Shown in pieces: positions 18,365 through 27,031 of a stretch of 60,529 bases of DNA. Numbering within the stretch: the first letter of the stretch is position 1; the number at the start of each line of letters is the position of its first letter. The notes beneath the pieces were generated by a model, which had not been told where the DNA came from, did no database searches, and worked only from the letters and a program-made list of their open reading frames with translations. The position numbers and the translations under genes are program-made. Origin of the DNA: Fibrobacter succinogenes (GTDB lineage Bacteria; Fibrobacterota; Fibrobacteria; Fibrobacterales; Fibrobacteraceae); the NCBI GenBank assembly GCA_902768715.1, contig CACXMH010000022.1, positions 1 to 60,529 of the forward strand, in the 5' to 3' direction.

Positions 18365-18395
18365 AGTCCAACTCGGACTATTCCAACTTGGAATA
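18365..18395. promoter_or_regulatory. Tandem palindromes upstream of the GGDEF-EAL gene
   Basis: AGTCCAACTCGGACT (18365-18379) is followed directly by ATTCCAACTTGGAAT with outer bases pairing (TATTCCA/TGGAATA, 18379-18395). Both share TCCAACTYGGA. They lie about 60-90 bases before the start codon at 18307 and 2 bases before the stop of the upstream gene. The downstream copy matches the site at 59772-59790. Confidence 0.55.
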
Positions 18396-18396
18396 T

Positions 18397-18723
18397 TTAC
18401 AGCTCTTCTAGCCTAGAATAAAGGCTGTAGAGCCTTTGGACTCCATTTTCAAGCCCATAATAGTGCTTGATGTAAGGAATAAGTAAGGTTAGGAACAGGA
18501 TATCCAAGGCCAAAACCAGGTACTCCGGCATAGCCACAAAAAAAAGAAAGCCGCCCACAGTAAGCAGAGCAAAAAGAATCATGACCAACTCGTGAACCAA
18601 CCTTTCGTGCTGGAAAAATCCGATATGGGTTCGAACCGAGAGCAACTCATCGCGCGAAAGGGGCGTACCCAGGGCAATACGCTGCTCCAGACTGCAGGCG
18701 TAATTTTCAAGATCCTTCAACAT
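18397..18723 (-). CDS. Small two-helix membrane protein
   Basis: About 108 residues (117 if an upstream TTG at 18750 is used). An N-terminal soluble helix (residues 1-45) is followed by two hydrophobic segments: LVHELVMILFALLTVGGFLF and YLVLALDILFLTLLIPYI. A short polar tail YSLYSRLEEL ends it. Neither start is well supported: the ATG at 18723 has AAGGA only one base away, and the TTG has no site. It lies directly upstream of the GGDEF-EAL gene, so it could be a partner, but the palindromes in between suggest separate control. No family was recognised. Confidence 0.6.
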   Translation of the reverse strand: MLKDLENYACSLEQRIALGTPLSRDELLSVRTHIGFFQHERLVHELVMILFALLTVGGFLFFVAMPEYLVLALDILFLTLLIPYIKHYYGLENGVQRLYSLYSRLEEL

Positions 18724-18793
18724 GTCCTTCAATATATAGATTTTTTTCAAAAAAAAATGAGCATTTCGATCATAAGAATATTATTTTCAGTAT

Positions 18794-20575
18794 ATGGAGT
18801 CCCTAAAATTCAATTCACTCCCCGAATTGTTCTTCGCCACCTGTCATCGAGAGGATTTTGGCGGCTGGTACCAGCGACAAAACGGGACATGGACTCTTTT
18901 TACAAGAGAAAACCTGGAACGAGACACCCAGGCGGTGGCTCTTGCACTCCATAACCGGGGTGTTAACGACGGAGAAAGCATCGGGATTATCGCCGGGAGT
19001 TCCCCCTACTGGTTTATGGCAGACATAGCCACCCAAATAAACCACGCCCGGGTAGTCCCCCTATTCCCCAACATTTCGTCGGAAAATTTCGTTTTCCAGT
19101 GCGAAGACTCCCTTGTCCGAATTCTGGTCATAAACAACTTGAACGACCTGGACGCGCCCCTGAGAGATGCCCTCTCTAAATTTACCACGATTATCTGCAT
19201 CGACTCCGCCTCGCCTCTCCCAGAAAACGGAATATACTGGGACGACCTATTGACCGAAGGCTACGGGCTGATGCAAGAAACGGACAACACAAACTGGCTG
19301 CAGCACCAAATTCAGAGCATACGGCCAGACGACCTTTTCAGCATCATCTACACCAGCGGCTCCACCGGCAGACCCAAAGGGGCAGAGCTCTCCCACCGGA
19401 ACATGCTCTCCCAAATCCAGAGCATCCTGGACCTCTATACCATAGATCCGGAAAAAGACCGTTGCCTTACCATGCTGCCCGTAGCCCATGTATTCGAGCG
19501 GATGGCTGTCTATTTTTACATTCTGAATGGCGCAACCGTCTATTTCGCCGACTCCCCCAAGAATGCCGCCAAAATCATGACAGAGGTAAAGCCCTCCGTA
19601 ATGATTGTGGTCCCCCGCATTCTTGAACGGCTTTACGAGAGCATGACCGCAGCGGCAGACAAGGCCAGAGGGCCTAAGCGGCTCATCATCAAGAACGCCA
19701 TCAAGCTTGCCAAGCTGAACGACCCCACCAAAAAACGCAGCCACGGCATGAGGTTTTTCGACAAGTTGGTCTATTCCAAGATGCGTGCTGCCATCGGAGG
19801 GAACTTCAGGATAATCGTTTCCGGTAGTTGCGCCCTGAACAAGAGCATCTTGCGTTTTTTGCTGAACATCGGGCTTCCGGTTTACGAGGGTTACGGCCTT
19901 ACAGAGTGTTCCCCCGTAGTCAGCGCCAACTGCGACCACGCCCTTGCCCTAGGCAGCGTGGGCAAGCCCCTAAAGCACCTGCAGGTAAAAATTGGCGAAA
20001 ACAACGAAGTCATGGTGAAGGGCGACAGCGTATTTGCAGGCTACCACAACATGCCGGAACTCAACGCCGAAATCTTTACCGAAGACGGATTTTTCAAGAC
20101 GGGAGACCAGGGAAGCATCGACGAAAACGGTTTCCTTTCCCTTACGGGCCGCATCAAGGAGCTCCTAAAGACCAGCACCGGCAAATACGTAAGCCCCAAC
20201 CCCATCGAACTGGAAATCAGCCGTCACCCCCTGGTGGAACAGGCACTGGTCATTGCCAACGACCGCAAGTTCGCCTCCGCACTTATCTGGGTCAACCCCG
20301 AAGGGGCTAGGCGCCTGCTTCGAATTTCCAAGGACGATTTTCGCATGGACCTTGCGCTGAAATCCCTTAGGGTCCGTGAATCCATCCTCCGGCACATCAC
20401 CCGCATCAACCGCAAGCTGAACCACTGGGAAAAAATCTGTAGGTGGAGCCTCATCGGGGACGAACTTACCATAGAATCCGGTCTGCTTACCCCCACCCTA
20501 AAAATCCGCCGAAAAATTGCCGAAGAACGCTACGCCGACAAGATTGAAGGGATGTATTCGACACCCATCTCCTAG
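18794..20575 (+). CDS. Long-chain fatty acid-CoA ligase (AMP-forming)
   Basis: 593-residue ANL-superfamily enzyme that activates a fatty acid through an acyl-AMP. The P-loop is IIYTSGSTGRPKGAELSHRN (about 190-209). YEGYGLTECSPVVS, TGDQGSID and the hinge GRIKELLKTSTGKYVSPNPIE are all present. The overall pattern, without an N-terminal extension, fits the FadD15/long-chain group. The start ATG lies in the 70-base gap from the divergent membrane protein. The stop TAG is the first unit of a period-7 array. The substrate chain length is inferred only. Confidence 0.9.
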   Translation: MESLKFNSLPELFFATCHREDFGGWYQRQNGTWTLFTRENLERDTQAVALALHNRGVNDGESIGIIAGSSPYWFMADIATQINHARVVPLFPNISSENFVFQCEDSLVRILVINNLNDLDAPLRDALSKFTTIICIDSASPLPENGIYWDDLLTEGYGLMQETDNTNWLQHQIQSIRPDDLFSIIYTSGSTGRPKGAELSHRNMLSQIQSILDLYTIDPEKDRCLTMLPVAHVFERMAVYFYILNGATVYFADSPKNAAKIMTEVKPSVMIVVPRILERLYESMTAAADKARGPKRLIIKNAIKLAKLNDPTKKRSHGMRFFDKLVYSKMRAAIGGNFRIIVSGSCALNKSILRFLLNIGLPVYEGYGLTECSPVVSANCDHALALGSVGKPLKHLQVKIGENNEVMVKGDSVFAGYHNMPELNAEIFTEDGFFKTGDQGSIDENGFLSLTGRIKELLKTSTGKYVSPNPIELEISRHPLVEQALVIANDRKFASALIWVNPEGARRLLRISKDDFRMDLALKSLRVRESILRHITRINRKLNHWEKICRWSLIGDELTIESGLLTPTLKIRRKIAEERYADKIEGMYSTPIS

Positions 20576-20600
20576 ATTCTACCCCCTATCCCCTATTTTT
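20573..20600. repeat. Period-7 array at the 3' end of the ligase gene
   Basis: Four units, TAGATTC, TACCCCC, TATCCCC and TATTTTT, start on the stop codon of the ligase gene. Confidence 0.6.
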
Positions 20601-20636
20601 ATTTATATTACAGTTATTCAAACAAAGAGGATTACC

Positions 20637-21137
20637 ATGAAAACAAAAATCTTTACACTCCTGGCCGCATCCACCTTGGCCTTCTTCACGGCCTGTAGCG
20701 ACGATAGCGGAAGCAAGTCCATCGCCGAAATTTGCGCCGACGGATTGTCCGAAGACTGCCTTATCGGCACATGGACGCTGAAGTCTATTAGTCAAAAAAG
20801 CGACAAGAGTGTTGTCATTACCGACTTTTCTTCAGCTCCTGGAAAAATGGAATTTCGTGAAGACGGAATCTACCGCTACACTCGATCTGCTATGGGAAGT
20901 TGCGGTGGCGCTGACGAAGGAGAATGGAGCATTTCCGAAGATGGCAAAAGCCTAACATTCTTCGAAAACAAGCAGGGTGACTGCATTGAATTCCAGAAGA
21001 AATATGTCGTAACACCTTCTATCGAGGTCGTCGGCGAAACCGTCACCTTGAGCCTCAACAAGGTCGTTTTCCAGCAAGACGAAAGCGAAGGCTTAGATGC
21101 CGGCAACGACGCCGAAGTGTTCGTGCGCACGGAATAA
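20637..21137 (+). CDS. Small lipoprotein
   Basis: 166 residues. The signal peptide MKTKIFTLLAASTLAFFTAC ends in a lipobox (Cys 20), followed by SDDSGSK. The mature part contains IGTWTLKSIS, then GKMEFREDGIYRYTRSAMGS and a DGKSLTFFE strand. This pattern (GTW..., F..DG.Y, G..L) resembles lipocalin-like or copper-resistance NlpE-like beta-barrel domains, but the match is weak. The start at 20637 has AAAGAGG upstream, and the frame is open further left through the repeat. A terminator follows. Confidence 0.8.
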   Translation: MKTKIFTLLAASTLAFFTACSDDSGSKSIAEICADGLSEDCLIGTWTLKSISQKSDKSVVITDFSSAPGKMEFREDGIYRYTRSAMGSCGGADEGEWSISEDGKSLTFFENKQGDCIEFQKKYVVTPSIEVVGETVTLSLNKVVFQQDESEGLDAGNDAEVFVRTE

Positions 21138-21159
21138 GCACTCTATTTTATGGATACAA

Positions 21160-21188
21160 GAGTCTCGCAGTCATGCGGGACTCTTTTT
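21160..21188 (+). terminator. Terminator after the 20.6-kb lipoprotein gene
   Basis: GAGTCTCGCA pairs with TGCGGGACTC around a GTCA loop (one T-G pair) and is followed by five T. It lies between convergent genes and ends just before the next stop codon. Confidence 0.85.
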
Positions 21189-21190
21189 GT

Positions 21191-23119
21191 TTACCGCCAG
21201 CGATGCTTTTCGTATTCGCGGAGGGACTTGACCGCGCCCAAGATCTCTCCGCTGCCCGTCACCTGCGGTTCGATGCGGGCAAGGAACGCCCCCACCGTCT
21301 CCCCCGGCATGCGGACAAAACCTTGACGTTTTAAGATTTTCTCTGCTCGATCAAGCAGGCGAATCCAATTCAATACTCGCTCATCCGGCTTTATCCGAAC
21401 CTTATGTCTATTTCTTTTAAGCAATCTTCGGACAAGGATTACCAGCAAAAGCAAAAGGGGCACTCCATAAACTAGAGGATTGTTCAAAAGTCCCTGGGTC
21501 ACACTCTGCCAGTCATCCACAATGCGACGCCACTCGCCTTCTTTCACTAAATGCAACAGGCGAGCCAAGCGTCCATTAAAACCTTCCCACCAAGACGACC
21601 AAACAGGGAGTTTTGAAAAAAGTCCTGGCTCCATGGGAGGTGTCGGGTCAAAAGAATACCAGTGTCCGTTCCAAAGGACTTCTACCCAAGCATGACTATG
21701 GTACCTGCGAAATACAACATAGTCACGATCATCGATACGTTCTGGATGTGCAAAGCCCGTCACATAGCGAGCCTGAATTCCTTGATGACGCAAGAGCAAA
21801 ACCGCAAGTGTCGTATAGTATTCACAAAATCCTTCTTTGGCTATCCAGAACGCTCGCAAGGGATCACCTTTGTTTTCACGAGCACCAGGAACAACCAGAG
21901 AATATCTAAAGTTTTGAACAAAATAATTTCTGATAGCCACCAAGATTGCCCGCTCATACGAGCCATCCGACAATGAATCTTGTACGGAATCCCTTTGGGG
22001 CAAGTTCATAGCAATAGCAACAGAATCTACAAAGGGTTTATGAGACTTACTTATCTGCAAGTAAGCAGAATCGCCATTATCATGAGGTAATTGCCAGACC
22101 GTACTACCAACAGAGCCATCCACAAAATAATACCAGTCTCCACGGGTCCCGTTCGCTCCAGCAAAAATTCCTGTTTTGTAGAAATCCAGGGAATCCGCAT
22201 TCTTGGCGGCCACTCCCACTGCATTAGACGGAGTAAAAAGAAAGCCGAAATTATCCATAGCCGACTGCACCCACACTGAACGCACATTTTCACGCCTGGT
22301 GGCAGAATCTACAAGTTCAAAGACCGGGTAATCAATGCGGTAATAGGCCGGGTAAAGCTTTTGTTTAGCTTTTGCAGGGAGTTTCCAGATATCACCTACA
22401 TATTTTTCATAGACAGCAGCTCGTAAATATTCAGGAGCATTTTTATCCCACACCCGCAAAACGACCTGACTATTGTATTTGGAGATGTAATTGCTGGAAA
22501 AAGAACCTAGAGAAACCGTCGGATCAAACCCCATCACGCGATTGCGTTCATAATAATCATCGCCCCAGCGGCCGTCGTAACTCCGGTGGTTTTTCCAGTA
22601 TTGCCAGCCTCCGAAAGAAGTAAACCCGAAGAAGGCAATCAGCAACAAGAACAGCCCGTACTTGTACCAGGCCGTCCTTGTGCGCCTGTAGGCAAGGATG
22701 GCAAACAGTATGCCCACCGCTCCCAAGATGCCTCCGGAACGCCCTGCCTGAAACATTCCCAAGAGCAAAGCCGCCACGCCATCAAAAATGACAAAGGCCT
22801 CGAACCCGCCCCGCCCAAGACTCCGTTTCTGGAGCCACGCCAGAGTCAACAAGTACCAGGCCGGAATAAACACCACGTAGGGCGAAATTCCGTTTTCCAC
22901 CTCGGGAGTCACCACCCACCACAGGGCATAGGGAACGATGGCCCCGTAGGCAAAACGCTTCTTGTACAGGGGCGTAGGCTTTTCCAGCCTCCAGTGAAGG
23001 TACAAGAATCCCAAGGCGAAAATAATTCCAAGCGGGAGCATCTCGCTGGAGATTCCCAGATTCACGGAAGCAAGCACCAGGAATAGCGTCTTGAATATTT
23101 CCCTCAGGGATTTTCTCAT
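21191..23119 (-). CDS. TgpA-like membrane transglutaminase
   Basis: 642 residues. Five or six membrane segments fill residues 1-180, a large outer domain follows, a transglutaminase core lies at about 420-500, one more membrane segment (PLLLLLVILVRRLL) at about 575, then a cytoplasmic tail. The catalytic triad is visible: GFCEYYTT (Cys), YHSHAWVEV (His) and YSFDPTPP (Asp). Family members are encoded with MoxR and DUF58 genes, as here, and TgpA is thought to act on periplasmic proteins. Its substrate is unknown. The start overlaps the DUF58 stop by four bases, showing translational coupling. Confidence 0.9.
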   Translation of the reverse strand: MRKSLREIFKTLFLVLASVNLGISSEMLPLGIIFALGFLYLHWRLEKPTPLYKKRFAYGAIVPYALWWVVTPEVENGISPYVVFIPAWYLLTLAWLQKRSLGRGGFEAFVIFDGVAALLLGMFQAGRSGGILGAVGILFAILAYRRTRTAWYKYGLFLLLIAFFGFTSFGGWQYWKNHRSYDGRWGDDYYERNRVMGFDPTVSLGSFSSNYISKYNSQVVLRVWDKNAPEYLRAAVYEKYVGDIWKLPAKAKQKLYPAYYRIDYPVFELVDSATRRENVRSVWVQSAMDNFGFLFTPSNAVGVAAKNADSLDFYKTGIFAGANGTRGDWYYFVDGSVGSTVWQLPHDNGDSAYLQISKSHKPFVDSVAIAMNLPQRDSVQDSLSDGSYERAILVAIRNYFVQNFRYSLVVPGARENKGDPLRAFWIAKEGFCEYYTTLAVLLLRHQGIQARYVTGFAHPERIDDRDYVVFRRYHSHAWVEVLWNGHWYSFDPTPPMEPGLFSKLPVWSSWWEGFNGRLARLLHLVKEGEWRRIVDDWQSVTQGLLNNPLVYGVPLLLLLVILVRRLLKRNRHKVRIKPDERVLNWIRLLDRAEKILKRQGFVRMPGETVGAFLARIEPQVTGSGEILGAVKSLREYEKHRWR

Positions 23120-24348
23120 GGGAGCAAATCCTCCTGCCGGGTCAAAGAGATTTTATCCTTCAAGAGGGAGCAGTGGACCATCAGGGTATCGTCACCCGCT
23201 GCCGTCAGGACTTTTCCGCCACAGACAAGGACCTGCTTGTGGACCAGCGGGTTTTCTTCCCGATGGAGCCCGAGACGCAGCACCGGCCCCATGGGCCTTG
23301 CCGCCGGAGACCAGGGGCCCTCTGCTGCAGGCCCGCTCTTTTTGAAGGGACTTGCCGCCGGAATCCGAGCGAGGGCGGCAAAAAGACTGTCGCTACCGTC
23401 ACCTGCGTTCAGGGATATTTCTTCGTCGTTTATGAAGAACCGTCCGAGAATTCCCCGTTCCATGAACCAAGCGCCCACTCCTGCCGCAAGGCGTATAAGG
23501 TCCTCTTGCAAGGAGCGCTCCTGCATAGTGTTTCCCCGCACATCCAGCACCATCACTATTCCGGCGCCCCGTTCCGCCTCGAATTCCTTGGTAAAGGGCC
23601 TCCCGTAGCGGGCAAAGGCCTTGTGGTGCAAATCCCGCAGGGCATCCCCTTCCTGGTATTCCCGCACCCCCGAAAAATCCAGCCCACGGGCAAAGCCGCT
23701 AGTCAGCAGGGGCGCAAAGACCATGCCGCTGCTGCCCCAGGTCAAAAAATCAAAGGCCGATATTTTCACGGGTTTCGGGTAAACTAAAATCTCTGCAGAG
23801 CCCGCCTTGGCGCTGTACCGCAACATGCCCATAATTTCGGGAATCAAGAGAGACACCTTCCCTACCGTATAGGCTCCACGCTTCTTGGTTCTGACCTTGC
23901 ACTGGAGCATTACCGATTCACCCTGATTCACAAGCACATAGGGCGATTCTTCGCTTGCAAGACTGGCATCCATGCGGAAACAGGAAAGGGATACCGCGTC
24001 AATCCGGTTTTTGGCCGTCACCTGCACCTGGACCGTTGCCGTTTCGCCTTCCATAACAGGAGAAACTTCTATAGTCCCCGCTTCAAAGCGGTTCTTCCGG
24101 CAGGTCATAAAAAGGGAGGGGAACAACGCCAGGAACAGCAAAAAATCCAGTCCGCAGAAAATCCAGGCGGCCCAGAATCCGGGCACGAGTCCCGCCACCA
24201 TAGAGAAAAACATCAGCGCAAAGGCGCTGTGACCGGCGGGCATAAAATACTCCTGCCAGATAAAGTAAAGCCGCATGAGAAGCCCCGTCCTCTTGGGAGT
24301 CCGGGGGTACGCCTCCAGCAGCCACCTTATGGAAGGAACCTTCGACAT
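23116..24348 (-). CDS. DUF58 protein with vWA-like fold
   Basis: 410 residues. Two membrane segments lie near residues 25-75 (FALMFFSMVAGLVPGFWAAW and a following stretch). The DUF58 signature DFSGVREYQEGDALRDLHHK is at about 225-245, followed by GIVMVLDVRGNTM, which resembles the start of a vWA domain although the metal motif is incomplete. DUF58 proteins are usual partners of MoxR ATPases, likely in assembling or modifying envelope complexes. The gene sits between moxR and the transglutaminase gene. Confidence 0.88.
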   Translation of the reverse strand: MSKVPSIRWLLEAYPRTPKRTGLLMRLYFIWQEYFMPAGHSAFALMFFSMVAGLVPGFWAAWIFCGLDFLLFLALFPSLFMTCRKNRFEAGTIEVSPVMEGETATVQVQVTAKNRIDAVSLSCFRMDASLASEESPYVLVNQGESVMLQCKVRTKKRGAYTVGKVSLLIPEIMGMLRYSAKAGSAEILVYPKPVKISAFDFLTWGSSGMVFAPLLTSGFARGLDFSGVREYQEGDALRDLHHKAFARYGRPFTKEFEAERGAGIVMVLDVRGNTMQERSLQEDLIRLAAGVGAWFMERGILGRFFINDEEISLNAGDGSDSLFAALARIPAASPFKKSGPAAEGPWSPAARPMGPVLRLGLHREENPLVHKQVLVCGGKVLTAAGDDTLMVHCSLLKDKISLTRQEDLLP

Positions 24349-24359
24349 GTTCCCCGCTT

Positions 24360-25268
24360 CTACTTAGGAATTTTCACCTGGGTGCGGATAGATTCCAGAA
24401 TGTTTTTCACCGTAGAGGCGTTTCCGTCTTTCGCAAAGACGCGGTGTTCCATCACCGCGGAATACACCCGCTGGATGTCGTCGGGATTCACAAAATCCCG
24501 GCCCTGGATGTAGGCAGACGCCTGGGCCATCTTCACGAGGTTGATTCCTGCGCGGGGGCTTGCGGCCAGGCGTACGGCTGGATTTTCACGGGTGGCCTGG
24601 ACCAGCAACACCACGTACCGTTCCAAGGATTCGTCCACGTGAACCTTGCGGACGGCATCCCTCGCCTTCAGGATTTCTTCGGGCGTGGTAACGGCGGTCA
24701 GCGTGTCCAGGGGTTTACCTTCCCGGTGGCTCCGCAAAATCTGCAGTTCCGTTTCCGTAGAGGGGTAGCCCAGCGAAAGCCTGATCAGGAACCGGTCCAT
24801 CTGAGCTTCGGGCAGGGGGAACACCCCGTGGAATTCCACCGGGTTTTCCGTGGCCAGCACCATGAACAGCTTAGGCAGCGCGTGCCGTTCCCCTTCCAGG
24901 GAAACCTGACGCTCTTCCATGGCCTCCAGCAGGGAACTCTGGGTGCGAGGCGAGGCGCGGTTAATTTCGTCGGCCAAGAGAATCTGGGTAAACACGGGCC
25001 CCTTCCGGATTTCAAAGTCCCCCGTGTTCATGCGGAACACCGCCCCGCCGGTCACATCGGCAGGCAACAGGTCCGGCGTGAACTGGATGCGGGCGAAATC
25101 CGCCCCGATGGCTACCGCCAAAGCCTTAGCCAGCGTTGTCTTGCCTGTTCCGGGCACATCTTCTACCAGCACATGACCGTCGGCCAGCAGGGCCATGACC
25201 AGCATTTCTACGGACTCCCGCTTGCCAAGCAACACGGAGTCCAGGGCGTTCAAAAGTTTTTCAATCAT
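24360..25268 (-). CDS. MoxR-type AAA+ ATPase
   Basis: About 302 residues. Walker A is GVPGTGKT-like (EDVPGTGKTTLAKAL), Walker B LADEINRASPRTQSSLLEAM, with the MoxR-typical EERQVSLEG, LATENPVEFHGVFPLPEAQM and a C-terminal lid with ASPRAGINLVK. It is a chaperone-like ATPase, expected to work with the DUF58 and transglutaminase proteins downstream. The ATG at 25268 is preferred over a GTG six bases upstream; no clear ribosome binding site. It is the first gene of the operon. No vWA gene of the larger MoxR clusters follows. Confidence 0.93.
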   Translation of the reverse strand: MIEKLLNALDSVLLGKRESVEMLVMALLADGHVLVEDVPGTGKTTLAKALAVAIGADFARIQFTPDLLPADVTGGAVFRMNTGDFEIRKGPVFTQILLADEINRASPRTQSSLLEAMEERQVSLEGERHALPKLFMVLATENPVEFHGVFPLPEAQMDRFLIRLSLGYPSTETELQILRSHREGKPLDTLTAVTTPEEILKARDAVRKVHVDESLERYVVLLVQATRENPAVRLAASPRAGINLVKMAQASAYIQGRDFVNPDDIQRVYSAVMEHRVFAKDGNASTVKNILESIRTQVKIPK

Positions 25269-25295
25269 GTTCACAATATAACAAGGTTTCGGACG

Positions 25296-26123
25296 TTAGC
25301 GACCCGATGCCCACCTTAATCTCGGATTCGGGCAATGGTCCTCGTGACCATCGGGCCAGACCCATACCTCGTCGGCAAAAGGGCACTCCGGAGATTTTCC
25401 GTCGCAATCCTTACCGGATACGGCACAGGAGCCGTCTCGATCTTCGAAATACAGGCTTCCTTCGCAACGAACTTTATCGGAGTGCAGCACCGTCCGTAAC
25501 CGTTCTACTGCTCCTTCGGGCAAGGCAAACCTTTCCCGCAATTCTCGTGACGCACAATCCAAAAACACCACCGGATTCCACTTGATCCGGTTAACGCCGA
25601 CTCGTTCCGCCCATCGCAAAAGTTCCGACGTAGAATCCACATTTTCCCGATGGAGTGTCACCTGCAGTGAAACAGTGGCCACAGCCCGCAAACTGTCGCC
25701 CTCCTGCAACCGTCTGCGAACGTCCAACAACTTTTTCACGTTGGCCTTCCACTCACTTTCGGGCAATCCACCCGTCTCGTAAGAAAGGGTACTCACCTTG
25801 ATGTCGCTACAGGCTAAGAGCAGGCTTTTCATTGCTTCGTCACTCCCCCACTTTTTAGGAAAACTCCCGTTGGTGGTCAGGTTCAAAGGAATCTCGCAAC
25901 TCCTGCACAATTCCAACAGTTCCTCGAAATGAGAATAAAGTAAAGGCTCTCCCATTGTGGAAGGAATCACCTCCCGCACACCTGAATATTTTTCAATGGC
26001 CCGCCGAGCCACTTCTATGGGCATCTCGCCAAGACCAGCCGGCACCCCCCGCTGGTTCAAAAAACACAGCGGGCAATTCAAGTTGCAAACGTCTGGATTG
26101 GTGAGCAGAGTTAGGCGGCGCAT
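25296..26123 (-). CDS. Radical SAM protein of unknown substrate
   Basis: 275 residues. The cluster motif CNLNCPLC (CxxxCxxC) is near residues 13-20, then the STMGEPLLY (GGEP-like) and NLTTNGSF elements. A C-terminal Cys group (CAVSGKDC, ECPFADE, CPNP) resembles a SPASM-type or twitch auxiliary cluster domain. It lacks the known features of AhbC/AhbD, so it is not assigned to heme synthesis. It lies between the TrxB-like gene and moxR on the same strand with short gaps. It might modify a peptide or protein, but no precursor gene was seen. Confidence 0.75.
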   Translation of the reverse strand: MRRLTLLTNPDVCNLNCPLCFLNQRGVPAGLGEMPIEVARRAIEKYSGVREVIPSTMGEPLLYSHFEELLELCRSCEIPLNLTTNGSFPKKWGSDEAMKSLLLACSDIKVSTLSYETGGLPESEWKANVKKLLDVRRRLQEGDSLRAVATVSLQVTLHRENVDSTSELLRWAERVGVNRIKWNPVVFLDCASRELRERFALPEGAVERLRTVLHSDKVRCEGSLYFEDRDGSCAVSGKDCDGKSPECPFADEVWVWPDGHEDHCPNPRLRWASGR

Positions 26124-26138
26124 AGGGCAACGCCAACG

Positions 26139-27014
26139 TCAGCGACTTTCTCGAAGGTACTTAATCGCCGCAAGAGCCGCCCTGGCGCCTTCGCCTACGG
26201 CTACAGACACCTGCAAGATACCGCCGGTGCAGTCCCCCGCCGCATAGAGTCCCGGAAGGGTGGTCTGCAAATCGCCGTCCAGCACAAGCTTTCCCTGGTC
26301 AAAGGCGGCCCCCGCCTTCAATGCCAAATCCGTAGCGTTGGCGCTACCTAGGGCCACAAACAGCCCGTCGAAGTTTTCTTCAGTACCGTCTTCGTATTGC
26401 ACGCCCTGGAAAGCTCCTTCGCCTACCAGCCCCTGCAAATGCCGCTTTTCGATGCGGACCTTGTCTGGGAATTTTGCAGAAACTTCTGCACCGTTGGTCA
26501 AAAGGGTTGCAGAACCCACCACCTGCAAAAGTTCTTCGGTTTCGTGAAGGGCATATTCGCCGTTTCCAAGCACGGCCACGTTCTTGCCCTTGTAAAAGAA
26601 GGAATCGCAGACAGCGCAATAACTAACCCCGTGGCCTTCCATCTCGGCCATTCCCGGCAGCGGGTGCTTTTTGCGAGCAGCGCCGGTAGCCATGATGCAA
26701 ACCTTACCATGATAAGATGCCGTAAGCCCCTTGGCCACAAACTGCGAACCGTCAAACATCAGGTCCATCACTTCGTCATCTACAATCTGCGCGCCAAGAT
26801 CCAAGGCCTGTTTCTTGCCCACCTGCAAAAGTTCTTCGCCGGTCAAGGGCTTTTCTAGGCCGTAATAATTCTGGATAGCATGGGCTTTAGAAAGCGCACC
26901 GCCATCTTTACCCACCAACAGCACATCGAGCCCCGCACGGAGTCCGTACAGCGCCGCAGAAACACCTGCAGGACCATATCCCAGAATCAAGATATCCGCT
27001 TCAAAGTTATCCAT
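26139..27014 (-). CDS. Thioredoxin reductase-like flavoprotein
   Basis: 291 residues. FAD-binding GYGPAG at the N-terminus, redox CAVC (YCAVCDSFFYKGK) at about 127-136, NADPH-binding VLGNGEYAL (normally GGGxxA; here GNGEYA) and the C-terminal TTLPGLYAAGDCTGG. The overall order is that of TrxB, but the motifs differ enough that the partner may not be thioredoxin. The start at 27014 (MDNFEADIL) avoids overlap with the kinase gene; the frame stays open to 27062. Confidence 0.82.
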   Translation of the reverse strand: MDNFEADILILGYGPAGVSAALYGLRAGLDVLLVGKDGGALSKAHAIQNYYGLEKPLTGEELLQVGKKQALDLGAQIVDDEVMDLMFDGSQFVAKGLTASYHGKVCIMATGAARKKHPLPGMAEMEGHGVSYCAVCDSFFYKGKNVAVLGNGEYALHETEELLQVVGSATLLTNGAEVSAKFPDKVRIEKRHLQGLVGEGAFQGVQYEDGTEENFDGLFVALGSANATDLALKAGAAFDQGKLVLDGDLQTTLPGLYAAGDCTGGILQVSVAVGEGARAALAAIKYLRESR

Positions 27015-27031
27015 CTCAGCCTCCAGAAAGA

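Noticed and set aside
25296-26123. AhbC or AhbD heme synthesis enzyme
   Set aside because: The radical SAM motif alone does not support this, and it is distant from the siroheme genes.
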